Below are positions 27,101-42,100 of a stretch of 64,000 nucleotides of DNA, piece by piece; within the stretch, counting starts at the first letter, position 1, and each line of letters begins with the position of its first letter. This DNA is from Echinarachnius parma (Eukaryota > Echinodermata > Echinoidea > Clypeasteroida > Echinarachniidae): assembly GCA_037951105.1 (NCBI GenBank), contig JBAMJV010003256.1, positions 62,001 to 126,000 on the forward strand, in the 5' to 3' direction. The position numbers and the translations under genes are program-made. A model generated the notes under the pieces. The model ran no database searches, had not been told where the DNA came from, and worked only from the letters and a program-made list of their open reading frames with translations.

Positions 27101-30100
27101 GACTGCTCGTCTATATGAGGACAAAGTTCAATGGGAATGTTAAATAATGACAATGCAATGTTTTATTTCCAAATGTTTTGATTGTTAACGAGTAGATGAT
27201 TGATAATAATATTTTGGAGGACGTGGTATCTGGGGAATTAACCCATTGCCTACGGGAACCGGGTGGGCCCTGTATTAACTCTATGGGGATTGTGAAATCT
27301 AGAGGGGAACAGGTTAAGTGAAGTTTAGTAGAAGGGTAAGGTTGACATTGGTGAGCACTTCATATTAAAAACAAGAAGACAAATTACGTTTTCGAAGTAG
27401 GCCTTCATAATTATAACCCTCGGGGGGGGGGGTTCCATGATCTAGTATGTCACAATACTGATAGAATCAGATCTATTAATTTGTTCCTTAATGCCCACAA
27501 TAAATATTAAAGTGCGGAATGAATTGTATAGAACCCCAGACATCTTGTACCCTGTCTTTAATAACAGGCCCCAAAAGTTGGTGTGACATCCAGACGTTGT
27601 CCTGCGAAGAATCTACCCCTTTCCTGTTAAGACGGTACAATCGAGGTTTAGGTCAGGCCTACGTCGGGATACATTTCAACCAAGTCGCGTCAGGGTGAGA
27701 TCGTGGTAACATCCGGACGTCACCCAGCGAGCGAACGAAGCTGGTTATTAAAGACGGTGTCCAAAAGTTCACCCCGTGTTTTGCAGTTAGACCACCAACT
27801 GTTTTCTACCCCGATGTGAGCAGGGCAACATCGATGTACGGTCTGTTAAGACAGGGCTTTATATCAAACTGAACTTTCTTTATTTTCGTTGTAGATGATT
27901 TTTTGTTGTGGGGGGGGGGGGGGGTGGGTTAAGCTATTTAAATCTCTTTTGCCCCGTGTTCAAACACAAACATTTCATCGTATAGCTAGTCAGAAGCTGA
28001 TTCTTTAGTCCGCTCTCGACTAGCTATACGACGGAAATTGTCGGAAATTGTGTGTCTGAACGCTCACTAACGAAACGTCGTATAAAGAATCATGATCAAC
28101 GAAACGGGGGTTTGAGCATCGTTTTGTGTGTGAACGCCCGGTCGATTCGCTAATCATGATTCGCTATACGACACTCGTATAACTGGGCGTGGCGTAACGT
28201 GACAGCAGACAGAAAAAAGACAGTACACTGCGCACTTATACGATGTTTCGTGCAGCTGAATGCCAGCTGTTTTGGGATCTTGTTTTTGTGTGTGTGAACG
28301 TTCGTTAGTTTCGTTAATCATGATTCTTTATACGACGTTTCGTTAGTCATGATTCTTTAGTCATGATTTCGGGATGAAAATTGTTTGTGTGTGAACACGC
28401 TGTTAGAGAACTGAACCAAGTGGTTCCTTTGAAATTGAATTTGGATCTCAGAGTGTTAAACATGCATGAAGCGTGACCTTCAACTTTTCCTTGCAGATGC
28501 TGTATTTAGAACAAAGCCGAGAGCTTTTCCAAACAAAGCGTGTCAGTGCGTGATAACAGATAAGCATACAAGGACCGACACCTCTGCCTCGTCATGGTGT
28601 GTAAAGTGTACTGTTTGTTTTTCACATACAAAATTTTGTTTTTAAAAGCACATTACAAAGAATAAATTTACGCATCAAAACCAGTCAGTTACCTGGACAA
28701 GGAATTGCCCTCGATAATGAGATGTATACACAAAAAAACTGAATAAATATTAAAAGTAAATATCAGTAAATAGTAAATCAGAAACAAGTACATGATTGAC
28801 ATTGGAACACTTTCGATTACAGATGAAGAGTGCATGAGACATCATTTTGGCATTTATTTTCAACTATGGATAAGTTAATGGATTATTTCAAGATATTTAT
28901 TTTGAAGAAAGAAAAACAAAATTAATTGTGAATAGTCCTGAATGGGTTAATTAGGATTAAAACAAGGCTACAATTTATGAATAAGTTATTATACATGCAC
29001 TTTAATCTTGGGATTGTCAGAAATAAAAAGATACTAACCAATGGATGCCCTGCGCCTCCTAAGAGGCACCGTAACGCTCTCCAGAAATTCACTCTCACTT
29101 TGAAAACCTAGTTTCCCCATCTTAAAGAGTAAAGACCACTTCAGATCACTTCCGATGACCAACAGAACACTATTGCTGTAACCATGGTAACAGAACCATA
29201 TCCCTGCTTCCAAGGCATCTACTACAGCAAGATGCCTCTGAACTAGTTAAAACTGGAATTATCTGGTTATAACTGGTCACTGATCACTTCTGACGACAGA
29301 ACACTATTGTGGTAACCATGACAACAGAAACGTTTCCCTGCTTTCAAGGCACCTACTACAGCAGGATGCCTCTGAAATGGTACAAACTAGAGTTATCCAG
29401 CTATAACTGGTTCCAGATTTAGTTTCCAGCTAGTTCCAACTAGTTCTGAACTGTTCTAAGGTAATTTGGGGCTTGTTGTAGGTGATTCTCTGACATATTA
29501 ATTGTTAATAAGTCAAAATTTATCAGAGTAACCAATTCATTTGAATATGAAAGTCACATAATGCTATTGAAATTAATTTGTATAAATATGAAGTTCATAT
29601 TACTTCTAACTAATAATCCACAGGAAGCATATAAACATTCATGAATGTTTACAATTTCATTGGAAGGTGGGCAATCCCCCCTGTACCCCTCTAAAAGTCT
29701 TGAGAACTAGTTGAGTGGTTAATTATCGAGCTCGCAGCATACATACGTAGGTGGGCCAACTCCATCCGATTCAAAGTCCTTCCATTTTTCACTCATTATC
29801 TCAACTTTTATGAATAACCCAGTTAATTTTTCTGTTTATGTTCCTCTTATCACAAAAATGCAATCACTGGTAGATTATGTATTCATTCAAGTGTTGGTTT
29901 ACGTAGATAATTCTGGATAATTATATTTGTTAATCAGGCACATGATTTGGCACAAGAATGAGGAAATCCTCCTCAACCATACGTCAAGTGCAAGCAAAGA
30001 TAAAGCTTTATCATGGAAATAATTTCATGGATACAGCATGAAAGTAGCAAGAAAGTTCAATCTGTATAAATTTATAATGTTTCAAAGTTTAAACATTGAT

Positions 30101-33100
30101 TCAATGATACACCATCATCGGCTGCCAAATATTAGCTCGAATGTTCGTGTCTACCAGATGTTTCAGATATATTCGTTCCAAGGGTCGGTTTATCTTTGCA
30201 CATAGAAAAAGAAAACAGCAGCTTTTGTTCCGAGGTGTAAAACACACTGTCGATTCGTGCGAGAAATGGCACTAAAACAAAGTGGGTGCACATTGCCGAA
30301 TTGTCACGATTCCATCACATTGTTTTCATACTTTCCAGAGAGGTAAGACAAAAATGTCAGAAATCCAGGCAGATGATGTTTAATCTTAAAGTTCTTGAAA
30401 TTTAGCAAGTTTGCCCAAAGAGTTTTACATCTTTAGGCTACCGTCTTCTTCAAGAAAACAAATATCAAGGTAAAAGAATAAGGTTTTTCCTTTAAACTGC
30501 AAGTTGATTACAAATATTAAGTTCCAAAGCAAACAAATTTATTAAGGATTTCCACATGACAAGGGGCGTATCAATAAAAATAAGATCCAAGCTCACAATC
30601 CCCCCAACCACTTCAAATCCCTTTTTACGAGGACTGTTCCAAAACTGGTGCGCAGTGTGGCGGCTATCGTTCTTTTGTCACGCAGCCAGAGAAATTGAGC
30701 CATGATTGGCTGACAAATCATGTGAGAGCATAGGCTTTCGCGCGGCCAGCCAGTCACACATGTGGGCTGTCGCACAAAACTTACAGTCTAACGAAATATG
30801 GATAAGTCCATGGATAAGGGTTGCTGATTGGACTGGAGGCAACAAATGTTTGATCGAGTCGAACATATCTTTTTGTGCAGCAGGGTCACGTAATGCCACT
30901 TCTGACAATAATTGAAGCAGATTTTCACTCGGGTTGATTTGGAAACACTGCTTTAAAACTTGTTTACTCTAATTTGTTTAATTATCCACTGTATTATTCA
31001 CTTATTTTGCGAAAAGAAATAAACATGCCAAATTTCAGCAAAGGATCTGATGGCGTAGTAAATTCATAACAACTTTCTATAATGAAAAATGACGGAGCAA
31101 ATAAAATATGTTTGAAAAGAGAGAAAGGACAAGTGCATTATAGCACAGGATACATTGTAATTGAGTTAGGAGCTTCCAACACAGGCTAGGTTAACCCGTT
31201 CACTTTGAGATTCTGAGATCCCCATAGACTTTGTGCATAGCCTACCCGGTTCCCGTAAGCAACGGGTTAATTATCTTGCATGTAAAGACAGCACTGTGAG
31301 CAGTGGCCTAGCTAGGGGGGCACATGTACCTCCCCCCCCCCCCCCCCCCCCGCCCCCTCCCAAACAGTTTGCAAAAAAAAGAAAATTAAAAACAAAATGG
31401 GGAAGAAATCTTTGAACAAAATAAAGAAATGTATACATAAGAGTGTGGCCCCCGATAATTTGACCATGCTACCTCACTGACTGTGCGCATTATAAAAAGG
31501 AAATGTTCCCAATGTTTTTTCAGGGAAGGGTGCCTCAATGTTCTATTTTAAAAACATATTAATAGGAAACAATTGCTTGACCTGTTTTCAAATGCAGATG
31601 TTTCAGTTTAAGTCTTTTTAAGTCTTTCAGATACATTTAACCTGTTCCCTACTAGATTTTGCAATACCAATAAAGTTAGTACACATGGCCCACCAGGTTC
31701 TCATAGTCAATGGTTTAACCTTTTCCCTACTAAATGTTGCAATCCCCATTGAGGTAATACAGGACCCACCGGCTTCCCGCAGGGAAAGGGGTAAATTTTT
31801 TAGGGAGAGATCTACTTTTGTACTTAATTATGTTATCAACGTATATTAGCCCTCTAACATTTAATTGGGCAGTTGTTTCACTGATGAGACAACCATGCTA
31901 GTACAAGAAGGCTCAAATAAATCAATCAATAATGCACTTCTCGAATATAATGAGATATCATTCCAACAAGCAAATTACCTGTGCTATTTATGATTCTCCC
32001 ATTCCTGTATTCAATTAAAACGGTTGAGTTAATTTTGCAGTTCATGCCTAATAACTATCGTTTATTTGTTTTATAAGAAGAAATAGATGAAATGAAAAGA
32101 AACGACCCTATCAAATAAGAGGATGAAACACTCACTGGAGTTGTTTTACAATTTTGGGAGGGTCTGTTTTAATCATAATTTCAGGGGGGTAAACCCTTTT
32201 GAGCCTACCTTCACTCTTGCTGCTCAAAAACAGGAAAACCGCTATTAGAGTTAAACAACAAGACACTTTCGCGTTAACCTCTATTAGTCAGAAGAAGTGA
32301 ACAAATTTCACTTGACCCCCAAATTACTCCAGAGAACCCTGCCTGGAAGTCTGAAAAGCTCCAATATTAAAACCAGTTGAGTTCTTTATACAAAATATAT
32401 AAGTGTAGGAGTCTTAGAATAGGGCAAATAGGCCAAGCCACATTCAACATCTTGACCACTTTTATAGCTCTTTCAGAATTACTTTCAAATGTTATGATGC
32501 CAATAAAATCCTCAAACAATTCTTGAGTGTTTAATTTGATAAACAAAATTAAAATCAGTGTATGCACTACATGCATAGGTTTTCCATAAGAAGTTTATCA
32601 ATGTTAATTATAAATCAAGCCACCACCCACACCTCAGGGAACTTCTCAAAAACAGGAAGACATACTAACAAGTCTTGCTAACTTGAACAGGTAGACGAAA
32701 AAAGAAGAAGCTTCAAGCTATAGTCCTAAGGGGCTTTAACCAGGAAGAAGTGCTAACAAGTCTAGTTAACCGGAACAGATAGATGAAAGAAGGATCTTCA
32801 AGCATAGACCTACCACCACAAGCTATCGTCCTAAGGGGCTAAAACCAGGAAGACTTGCTAACAAGTCTAGTTAACCGGAACAGGTAGATGGCAAGAAGGA
32901 TCTTCAAGCATATAGACCTAACACCACAAGCTACCGTCCTAAGGGGCTAAAACCAGGAAGACTTGCTAACGAGTCTAGTTAACCGGAACAGGTAGATGAA
33001 AGAAGGATCTTCAAGCATAGACCTACCATCACAAGCTACCGTCCGTCCTAAGTTGCTAAAACCAGGAAGAAGTGCTAACGAGTCTAGTTAACCGGAACAG

Positions 33101-36100
33101 GTAGATGGCAAGAAGGAGCTTCAAGCATAGACCATAATAGACCTACCATTACAAGCTACCGTCCGTCCTAAGGGCCTTTAACCAGGAAGACTTGCTAACA
33201 AGTCTAGTTAACCGGAACAGGTAGATGGCAAGAAGGAGCTTCAAGCATAGACCATATTAGACCTACCATTACAATCTACCGTCTGTCCTAAGGGCCTTTA
33301 ACCAGGAAGACTTGCTAACAAGTCTAGTTAACCGGAACAGGTAGATGGCAAGAAGGAGCTTCAAGCATAGACCATAATAGACCTACCATTACAAGCTACC
33401 GTCCGTCCTAAGGGCCTTTAACCAGGAAGACTTGCTAACAAGTCTAGTTAACCGGAACAGGTAGATGGCAAGAAGGAGCTTCAAGCTACACACGTTGACC
33501 CTCCTGTAGTAATCCAACCTATTATCACCCGTGTCTTGTGATAATAAGCTAGGAAGGTCTAATACATATTAGTTAACAAGGTCTAATGCATATCAGTTCT
33601 CCCCGGAGAAGTTCATGATGTTCAACTATCATGCCATGACCTAGACATGAAGAAAGAGAGCCAAACAGGAAAGCCTGTTAACACTAACAGGTCTAAAGCC
33701 AACACCAACAGCCATCCCCAACAGAGTCTACACATGACTTGATATTAGAGGATTTATATGAAGTCAGAATATCCCACGTTTCTCACACTTCAGCTTGATT
33801 ATTAACTAACAAGGCCTAATATAAATCTGTTCTCCCGGAAAAGTTCACTTTGTTCAACTATCATGCCATGACCTAGACACGAGGCAAGAGATCCAAACAG
33901 GAAAGCCTGTTAACAGGTCTAAGGCCAACACCAACATCCCCCTTCAATTGTGTTAACACATGACTTGATTGTTGGAGGATCAGTAGATCAATCGATATCA
34001 TTTCCCTTGTGAACGATTACCTATTACAAGACCCTGTCCAAATATGACTTTTGTGTTTTAAATTAGGTGATCTCTACCATATTTTTTTTAACTTATCAAT
34101 AAAATTGCCCATGTCGATTTAATTTTCATAACAAGTAGCCAGTGGCCATATTCATAAAACCCCGATAAGCTAGTTGGTTGATCAAATTACGATTTCGATG
34201 TCCGCTAGGCTTAACTGGTATTCACAAAAGGCCGATAGGCTAAATTCGCTATCGTAGTCAAGGCCTGGCCTAGCATGACAACCCATCTGTCTAAATTCCA
34301 CAAGCATTTGGTATTCCACGACATTGTTAGTCGAAATGCGAACAATTACAACAATAGATCTGCGGTGCCGACTAAATGCATTGAAATCTATTTATGCGGG
34401 ACGTTCTGAATAGAGCTTTGTTGGACTTACAACAAAGGCGTGAAGTTGAATGACGACCTAACACCCAGCTAATTTTTTCTTATTCACCAAAGCCAGATAG
34501 GACAAATTTTAGCGACACTGGACAAAAAAATTAGAGGTACTCTGATGTACCTCTAAATTGCTAGCAAGTAACAATCTGCCCGGTTTTGTGTGTATATGCG
34601 AGTGGCGTGATCGTGAACATGGCACGGAGAATATTCGAATAAGGGATATTAGAGATTTTTTTATGATAGCGTGATGTTAGTTCAAAATAGTTCCCCAAGT
34701 AACATACTTTTCCGTGTTTGTCCTAGCATCCTTGTACTTCAGCAATAACATATTTTATCAGTTTAAATTACATGTTTTTATCTGGAGAGTAATTTGCCTT
34801 TATTTGTCCTTTTTGTGACATATTAGCTTACTTTTGCAGTTCGGATTGATTTTATGTGATTTCAATTCTGTTTTGATGAATCTATCTATATAATACTATT
34901 TAATGCAATTTCGTTTCTGTTTTCACTGCAATTGAATAGTTTCCCTTGTCATGCTATCATATTTTAAGCGTGGCGGAGCTTGATCGTAATGAGGAGGGAG
35001 ATGTATTTGGTTTTACTTCATTGGGGTGGCTATGAAAACATGTGCTTACGTGTGATCCCTCCCCCCCCCCCCCCCCGCCCCGAAAAAAACCCATCATTCC
35101 TACTCACGCTCATATCTACAGTAACACCCTTACATATAGGAATTATAGCAAGCTTTTTGTTTTGGACACAAGTTACCGCCCTCCCCCCCCCCCCCCCGTT
35201 TACCCCAGATAAGACACTTATGTTATACTACCCCCCTTACTGTATCACCTTGTTAGAACACATAACAAACTCAATAAGACGCTTTTATGATTGGAACAAT
35301 AAGGAACAATGCGTTCATTCACACGTTCGAGTAACCTGCGCTTTTATGCGATGTCAAACAAACTTGCAACAGATGGAATGTTACCATGACAGCCACGATG
35401 AATAAATTAGATCATCCGAGTTGTTAGCTTGTTATCGGTATGGTTAGCAGTGCTTCTTGAATTACGATTTAGCAACCCGCTACGAAGATTTTAAATGGCT
35501 ATTGTATTACAGGGCATAAACGCTCGTTGATTGGTCGATATGGTAAGGGCATAGGCAGCGTGCAAAATATACACACATAAAAGACATGCCTATGCACGTG
35601 TGTGTTATGCACTGGTCTGTGAAAACAAAGGTGATCATCCAAGCGAGTTTTGTGAGTTACCCGCTAGTTATCGTCCAAAGTGGCATTTTGGCAATGAGAT
35701 AAGGCCTAGCTGACAGATAGGCTATCGGGCTTTTATGAATATGGCCACAGGTCTACAACATGAACATGTGAACTTGGTATATGGATGCTAGATAAAATAG
35801 AATAGATTACTCCCCAAATCCCCAGATTCCCCTGAACTTTAGATGTGGGGTGTGGACACTGGGCAGGAAAAGGGGGCCTCAAGCTTCTTTGGGTATAGTT
35901 GACCCTCCAAACAGAAGGATACATGTATATTAAACCTATTAACGCTGTTGTCCAAGACTCTAAGTGAACTAATCAGTTTGTCAATTGAAAGTGACACCAT
36001 GGTCCCGTTGCAGAAAGAGATACAATCGATTGTATGTAACAAGTAATCGTAAGTCAGATCATGCGTTCGATATGCGCAAATCTGATTGGTTGAAACAGGC

Positions 36101-39100
36101 AATTTTCTGACTTACAATTAATTGCAACTTACAATCGATTATATCTCTTTCTGCAATGGGCCCAGAGGTGATCTTTATATCACTACTACAGACTTTTAAA
36201 TTATGTCTCCTTCCAATAAAGCGCATATTTATATGCACTAGTTGAGTAAAGTGGGAAAATACAACTCTAGCACTTGAATGATTATTTCCAATGACTCTTT
36301 CCACATTCATTTATTCAAAGAGGGCAACATTAATTCTACCACAAGAGTTTTACTTAAGATTATTATTCCAATGGCCCCATTACTTACATTTGTTTGTTAA
36401 AAGAGGGCGACATTAATACTACCACAAAAGTCTTACTTAGAAATTACTTAAATTATTATTCCAATGATCCCATTACATTTGTTTATCAACATGTTCACTT
36501 CGAGATTCTGAAATCCCCATAGATTTTGAGCATAGCCCACCCGGTTCCTGTAAGCAGCGGGTTAAAAGAGGGCGGCACTAATTCTACCACGAATGTCCAT
36601 ATTACGCATCCGCACAAGTTCCAAGTAAAACTTCCTGTCTTCCATGAACGTATTTCATTAAATGCCTGGTTTATTATTTATCAAAAGGCAAGATAAAAAG
36701 AACAATTATAACTCAAAATGTTCCTCACAAGTTGCTTTACAGGTAAATATATGAGAAAATGGAAATCATAAAATTACGATATTATATGAGAACGCACATA
36801 TATGTATTGAATGAACCTTTGTTGTTCCAAAGTTCAAATTAATAACAAGATATTTTGTGGTAAAATGGTTATCAGAAAAGCAAATGTTTATCTTCACAGC
36901 CACGTATGTTTCACTGTCGAGGCATGTTGCCACTTGATAAATGATAAGACAGCCTCAAATATGACCCACCTACAACAAATAACATTTATTGGACAAATGA
37001 TGAACTGTACACGTATACAAATCTTTCTTATCTAACTATTATTCCCCTTAATCTGATAAAATACAATTTTTAATGAGCAAAGAAATTTGGCTGCGCCAAA
37101 AAAAACATTACTCTTCACAAGAAAAAACACTACCCTATGAATATTCCTGATCTATTCCACGTTTACATATATATTTATTTGTAATTAATAATTGGACTCG
37201 GATATTTTTTTATCTGCTCAATATTTGGCCCAAGGTTTCACGGGAAAAAAATCAATAACAGACGGTGGGCGTAACAACCCATTATATCTACATTTGCGAT
37301 GCTTTTTAATATGTATGTGTACAGTACATTGTTGTGTATTCTGGCATAAACAATACAATGATCTTCCTTGCTTCCTTGATCATGTCTGACATTTCATTAC
37401 ATGCAACGGCTCGATACATTCCTATTATGATTGTGCACAGTGCATTGGAATACGCATAATACACTAGTTTCGAAAAAAATTCACTTCCTTGAGTAAAAAT
37501 AGATCTTGTATACATGTTATATTGGCTATAATTAAATGTTTCCTGTATTTAACTGTAGTCTTGTGATCACCAATAGCAGACTGATTTATGTTTGTTATCA
37601 TTTTTTTAAAGTATGATCAATAATTAAATACCAAGAAAATATATATTTTTTACCGATACAAAATAAATGCCATTTTCCATTCTTAGTTTCCATATAAATG
37701 TGTAAATATATGAATTCTTTTCACATTCCTTTCACACTCTTCATCTTTTTTCTCTAACTTCCATATGTGACAATTATTTATAATAACATTACCGTCATCA
37801 ATAAAAGGACATGTTAAATATATACCTAAAGAAACCCAATTGGTATTCTTGTATGTGCACATTCTTTGAACACGGAAAGTGTACATGTCTATATATCAAG
37901 GAATTAATTATCAATTTTAGGGAGCTACTTTTTCAATCTGATGGATATCACAAAATATTTTACATAATACCCTAGATGGTAATTTTAGGGCTACCTACTC
38001 ATTTCAGGGGACTATTTTGAAAATTAGGGGGCAAAGTCGCCTCAGCCCCGTGTATTTCCTACCCTGCTATATATTTGTTTAATAGTCAAAATAGATCATT
38101 TACGTATGTTTAAAATCTATTCTATTATAAAGTTTTTCATACCATACCTGCAAGATTCTCTTCATCGTATATCCAAGCGAGGGGGTCTTCTGGTTCTTCA
38201 TCACCCTGTTTCTCACTGCTCATAATCAATCACCATCAGTTCCATTTAAACATCTCGCAAAAGCATGATCCTGACAAGGGTTAAAGGCCCAGTCACACCT
38301 CCAAAATCAAAATCAAAACCAAAACCACACCGACACCAAACCGTCAAATGTTCGGTTTTGTGTCGACGGTCTTTATTCTGCTCCCAGGTTCAGTGTTACA
38401 TAAGAAAGTTTCGTGCAATTCAGATCCTCTCGGAAATGTGGCAGTGATCAGTTATTAAGATTTAAATAAGTGAAAGCATTTCTGACATAATCAATCACCA
38501 TCAGTTCCGTTTAAACATCTCGCAAAAAACATGATCCTGACAATTAATGGCTACAAAAGTTTCTTGCGATTCGGTTTACATCCTCTCACAAATGTGGTAG
38601 AGAAAAGTTAGTTCTTCTTGTATTTCTTTGTCATCTTCTTTTTCTCTACTCATTATCTCATATCGTAGAATTCCGCTACATCTTGCAAAAACGTGATCCT
38701 GATGATGGATATGAATAAGTGTCTTCCAATTAAAAAAGATCCTCTTAGAAATGAGGCCGTTGTAAGTTATTTCAATTATGTGAAAGTCGTTCTTAACCTC
38801 TTGACTACGGGAACCGGTAGGGTTGTGTACAAAGTCTATGGGGATTTCACAAACTCGAAGGCAACGGGTTAAAAGTTACTTCTAAGAGGATGCCAGATCA
38901 TCTTGTGAAAACATGATTTTAAAAATCAACATGGTTAATTCCTTGATGAATTAAATTCCTCTAGAAATTAACGCACAAAGGTAGCCAACAAATGCTTTAT
39001 AGACAGTTCCTGGTTGTTCACTTCAATTCAGAGAAATTCCTTCACAACAGTCAAATCTAACCTATTCACTAGATGTGCAGAAAATAGAGAGAAAAAACAA

Positions 39101-42100
39101 CTGTGTTTGACGTTTTCCAGTACATGACATCTTTTGCATCCATATTTGTTCACAAGTTTGAGTTCTACAATAAAATAACCAAAACATTGAAAGAGGTTTG
39201 TACGAGGTCTCCATTGTCTGGGTTTCTGATTCAACAAGTTGACAATGCAACCAAGTACTTGAATATATCCCCATGCGGAATCAAATGATGTACACAATGA
39301 CACTGCTAGGAGGGAGGCAATGTCTATAAGAATATGAAGTTCAGAATGAAATCGTGAAACTCTATTACAATTGCTATACTCACTCTGCGAGTATCCATAC
39401 AAAATTGCGTGGTAGCGTCCTTAGCAACGGGGGAGATGTTTCAATACAGACAAAAGCGCAGCTTACATTTAGGTCATATGGTCAAATAAAGGTTAATGGT
39501 TCATGAAGAATATAGCAGCCACTGGGTGATTTCAAGTATGGTGTTTAAGGCCGGTGTTAGTGTTTATTACACACAAACACCAGTTTGATAAACACTAACA
39601 CCAGCCCTAAACACCATACTTGAAATCACCCATTGTATCACCTATTGAGGAGTAATTTACGGATCTTCTCTCCTTCCAACGAAAGAGCTCAAAGATTATA
39701 AAGTCAACTACAGGCTACAGCTACTGATTTTTACTCATGTGCCAAAACTGGATAGTTCCCATTTTTAGTTCAATCTAGCTAAATAAACATATTTCTGGGA
39801 TTTGTTCACTTCATTTCCTTATTAAGATACACTTGATTTTACTTTGGCTACAAAATTAACATTTCATCTCTTTTTTTGTGTGTGCTCATTACAGCCTAGA
39901 ATATAAGGCTACAGCTCTTGTACAATGAAAATGTCTATTCTCTTCTCTCTCACCCAGAGACAAAAACTTGATTTAATTTTGTATTCATCATTAACACAAA
40001 AGAATCCTTTTCAAGAAGCTTTTAGTTTTACTTGTTTACAACAAATGAAACCCATTTTAGGTAGAAGCTGTTCCAATATTCATATAGCTCTTGGGCATGA
40101 AATCACTCTGTAACGGGAGATGAATTATGGACAATGATGGAACAACTAACAGCTTTGAAAGCCTCGAGTCTTGTCGGTTGCTAGGCAACGAGAGTGGGCT
40201 AATCCAATATGCAATAGTCAGGGGTCGGAATTGAAGAATGCGGCATGTTTTGAGTTTAATACCTGTTGCCGCATTAATTTACAAGAAAATGAGGTGCTAG
40301 CTGTTGTGCGAAATTGCATAAATTTTGCATAAAATTAGATCTTGGAGATCTCCTATTCATTTCATCATTTCATCAGGTTCCTGTAGGGCAATAGGTTAAT
40401 TCTGTCATATATTGAAAAAATACCGGTATGAAACTAAACAACACAATTAATACCACACATTTCCTCCCAAATTAGATCTTTTGTTTGTCGCTTTTGTGGA
40501 TCTCAACTTCACCATGAATTTTGAAAATTACTCATCCGAGTAAAACGAATATTGCTATTTGACAACATGATAATTAGTCAACCATCACCCGTCCATCACC
40601 CAAACCTTGTTCAGTTAACGGTATCCACCCATCACTGTGCTGCCATTACAAACAAAAAAGTGTCAATTTGACACTTCTATTTTCCACAAAATGATAAGTA
40701 GATTTGATTTGTTTTTGTGCATCCAAAGTTTCTATTCATGACTCATACATATATACAAAGTCCACACCTTTTTGCATTGGAAACAACGCTTCACTGAAAG
40801 GATAATATTGGTTGCGATATCAAACAATACCGTAGTCCATCGAGTTTGACGCATGTCTCTGTAATGTACGACACGCACCATGTGAATAATATCTAGGTAT
40901 ACATAGGCCTTAATTGTACACAGCTGCAGCTGGAGGGATCCTAGTACATGTGTTATGGTGAGCTGTCACATATCACCGGATAGCGTTTACAGACGCCCGA
41001 CGGAGAGCAACATTTTTCAATCCGTTCGTCTCCGTTCATATATGCATTTCTTGCCCGTTTCTTGTTTGGCGAATGCGTTCCTTGTCAGGCGATGTACGTT
41101 GTTTTATCCAGCGAAAAGTTTTGTACATTATGCAGCAATGAAGATGACTATCACCACCGGATAATTTGATTTTGCAAATTTTCTATCCGTCCGGCATCCG
41201 TTTACGTTATCCGGTGATATGTAACAAGGGCTTTATTACAGTAACATCATGAACTGAAGCAACCGTGGTGTGGACATTACACCATTACATGTACATCGTA
41301 GTTCGTACATCCAACACTTCGCTAGAAATTAAATAATCCTTGTATAGATTTAAACCGTTGATGGACTCAACTTCTGCATTTAATTTGATGCACAAATGAA
41401 TTAAAGACAGAATATCTTTGCAGGTTGGCATAAATCATTAAAAAAATCAATTTACAGTTTTGTACGTACATAGTATACTGTAAAATTACACTTGTGCCTA
41501 TCAAGTCAAAGAAATGGTTGTTTTTAAGTCATGTCCGACCATACTTCAAGTAGATAAATTATCCTCCTGGTATATATTGTGGTATCACATACAGTTGACA
41601 AGCACAGCTTCCACATTTAATTCGCCACACAAATGAAGGTAAAATCCATCAGCAAATTTGAAGGCAACCCGTGAAAAGCACTTACAATTACAGATCTATA
41701 CAGATACATATTTATATAAAAATGTACATGAAAAGGACTGTGGTTTGTACAATACGTGTATATGTCCAACGATACTTGAAATTTTTGGTTATGGTTTATA
41801 GTGGTATCACATACAGTTGACAAGCACAGCTTCCACATTTAATTCGCCACACAAATGAAGGTAAAATCCATCAGCAGATTTGAAGGCAACCGTGAAAAGC
41901 ACTTAAAATTACAGATCTATTCAGATACATATTTATAGAAAATGTCCATGAAAAGGGATGTGGTTTGTACAATACATCCAACCGTACTTCAATTTTTTGT
42001 TATGGTTCTGAAACGGACACGAACCACAGTTGATGGACGCAAACTCTTGTCCAGAAACGAAGACAGAATCTCTACAGACTTGCAGATTGGCATAAATAAT

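Noticed and set aside
29700-29795. Possible tRNA-like sequence (GAGTGGTTAA and GATTCAAAGTCC words)
   Set aside because: Box A and B resemblance only; no acceptor stem or cloverleaf could be drawn.
32652-33490. CRISPR-like regular repeats
   Set aside because: Unit length above 100 bp without separate spacers, in a eukaryotic intron; a minisatellite explains it.
34980-35405. 141-codon plus-strand frame within the 1.6-kb element
   Set aside because: Contains two Pro runs from C homopolymers, no known domain, and sits in unconserved element DNA.
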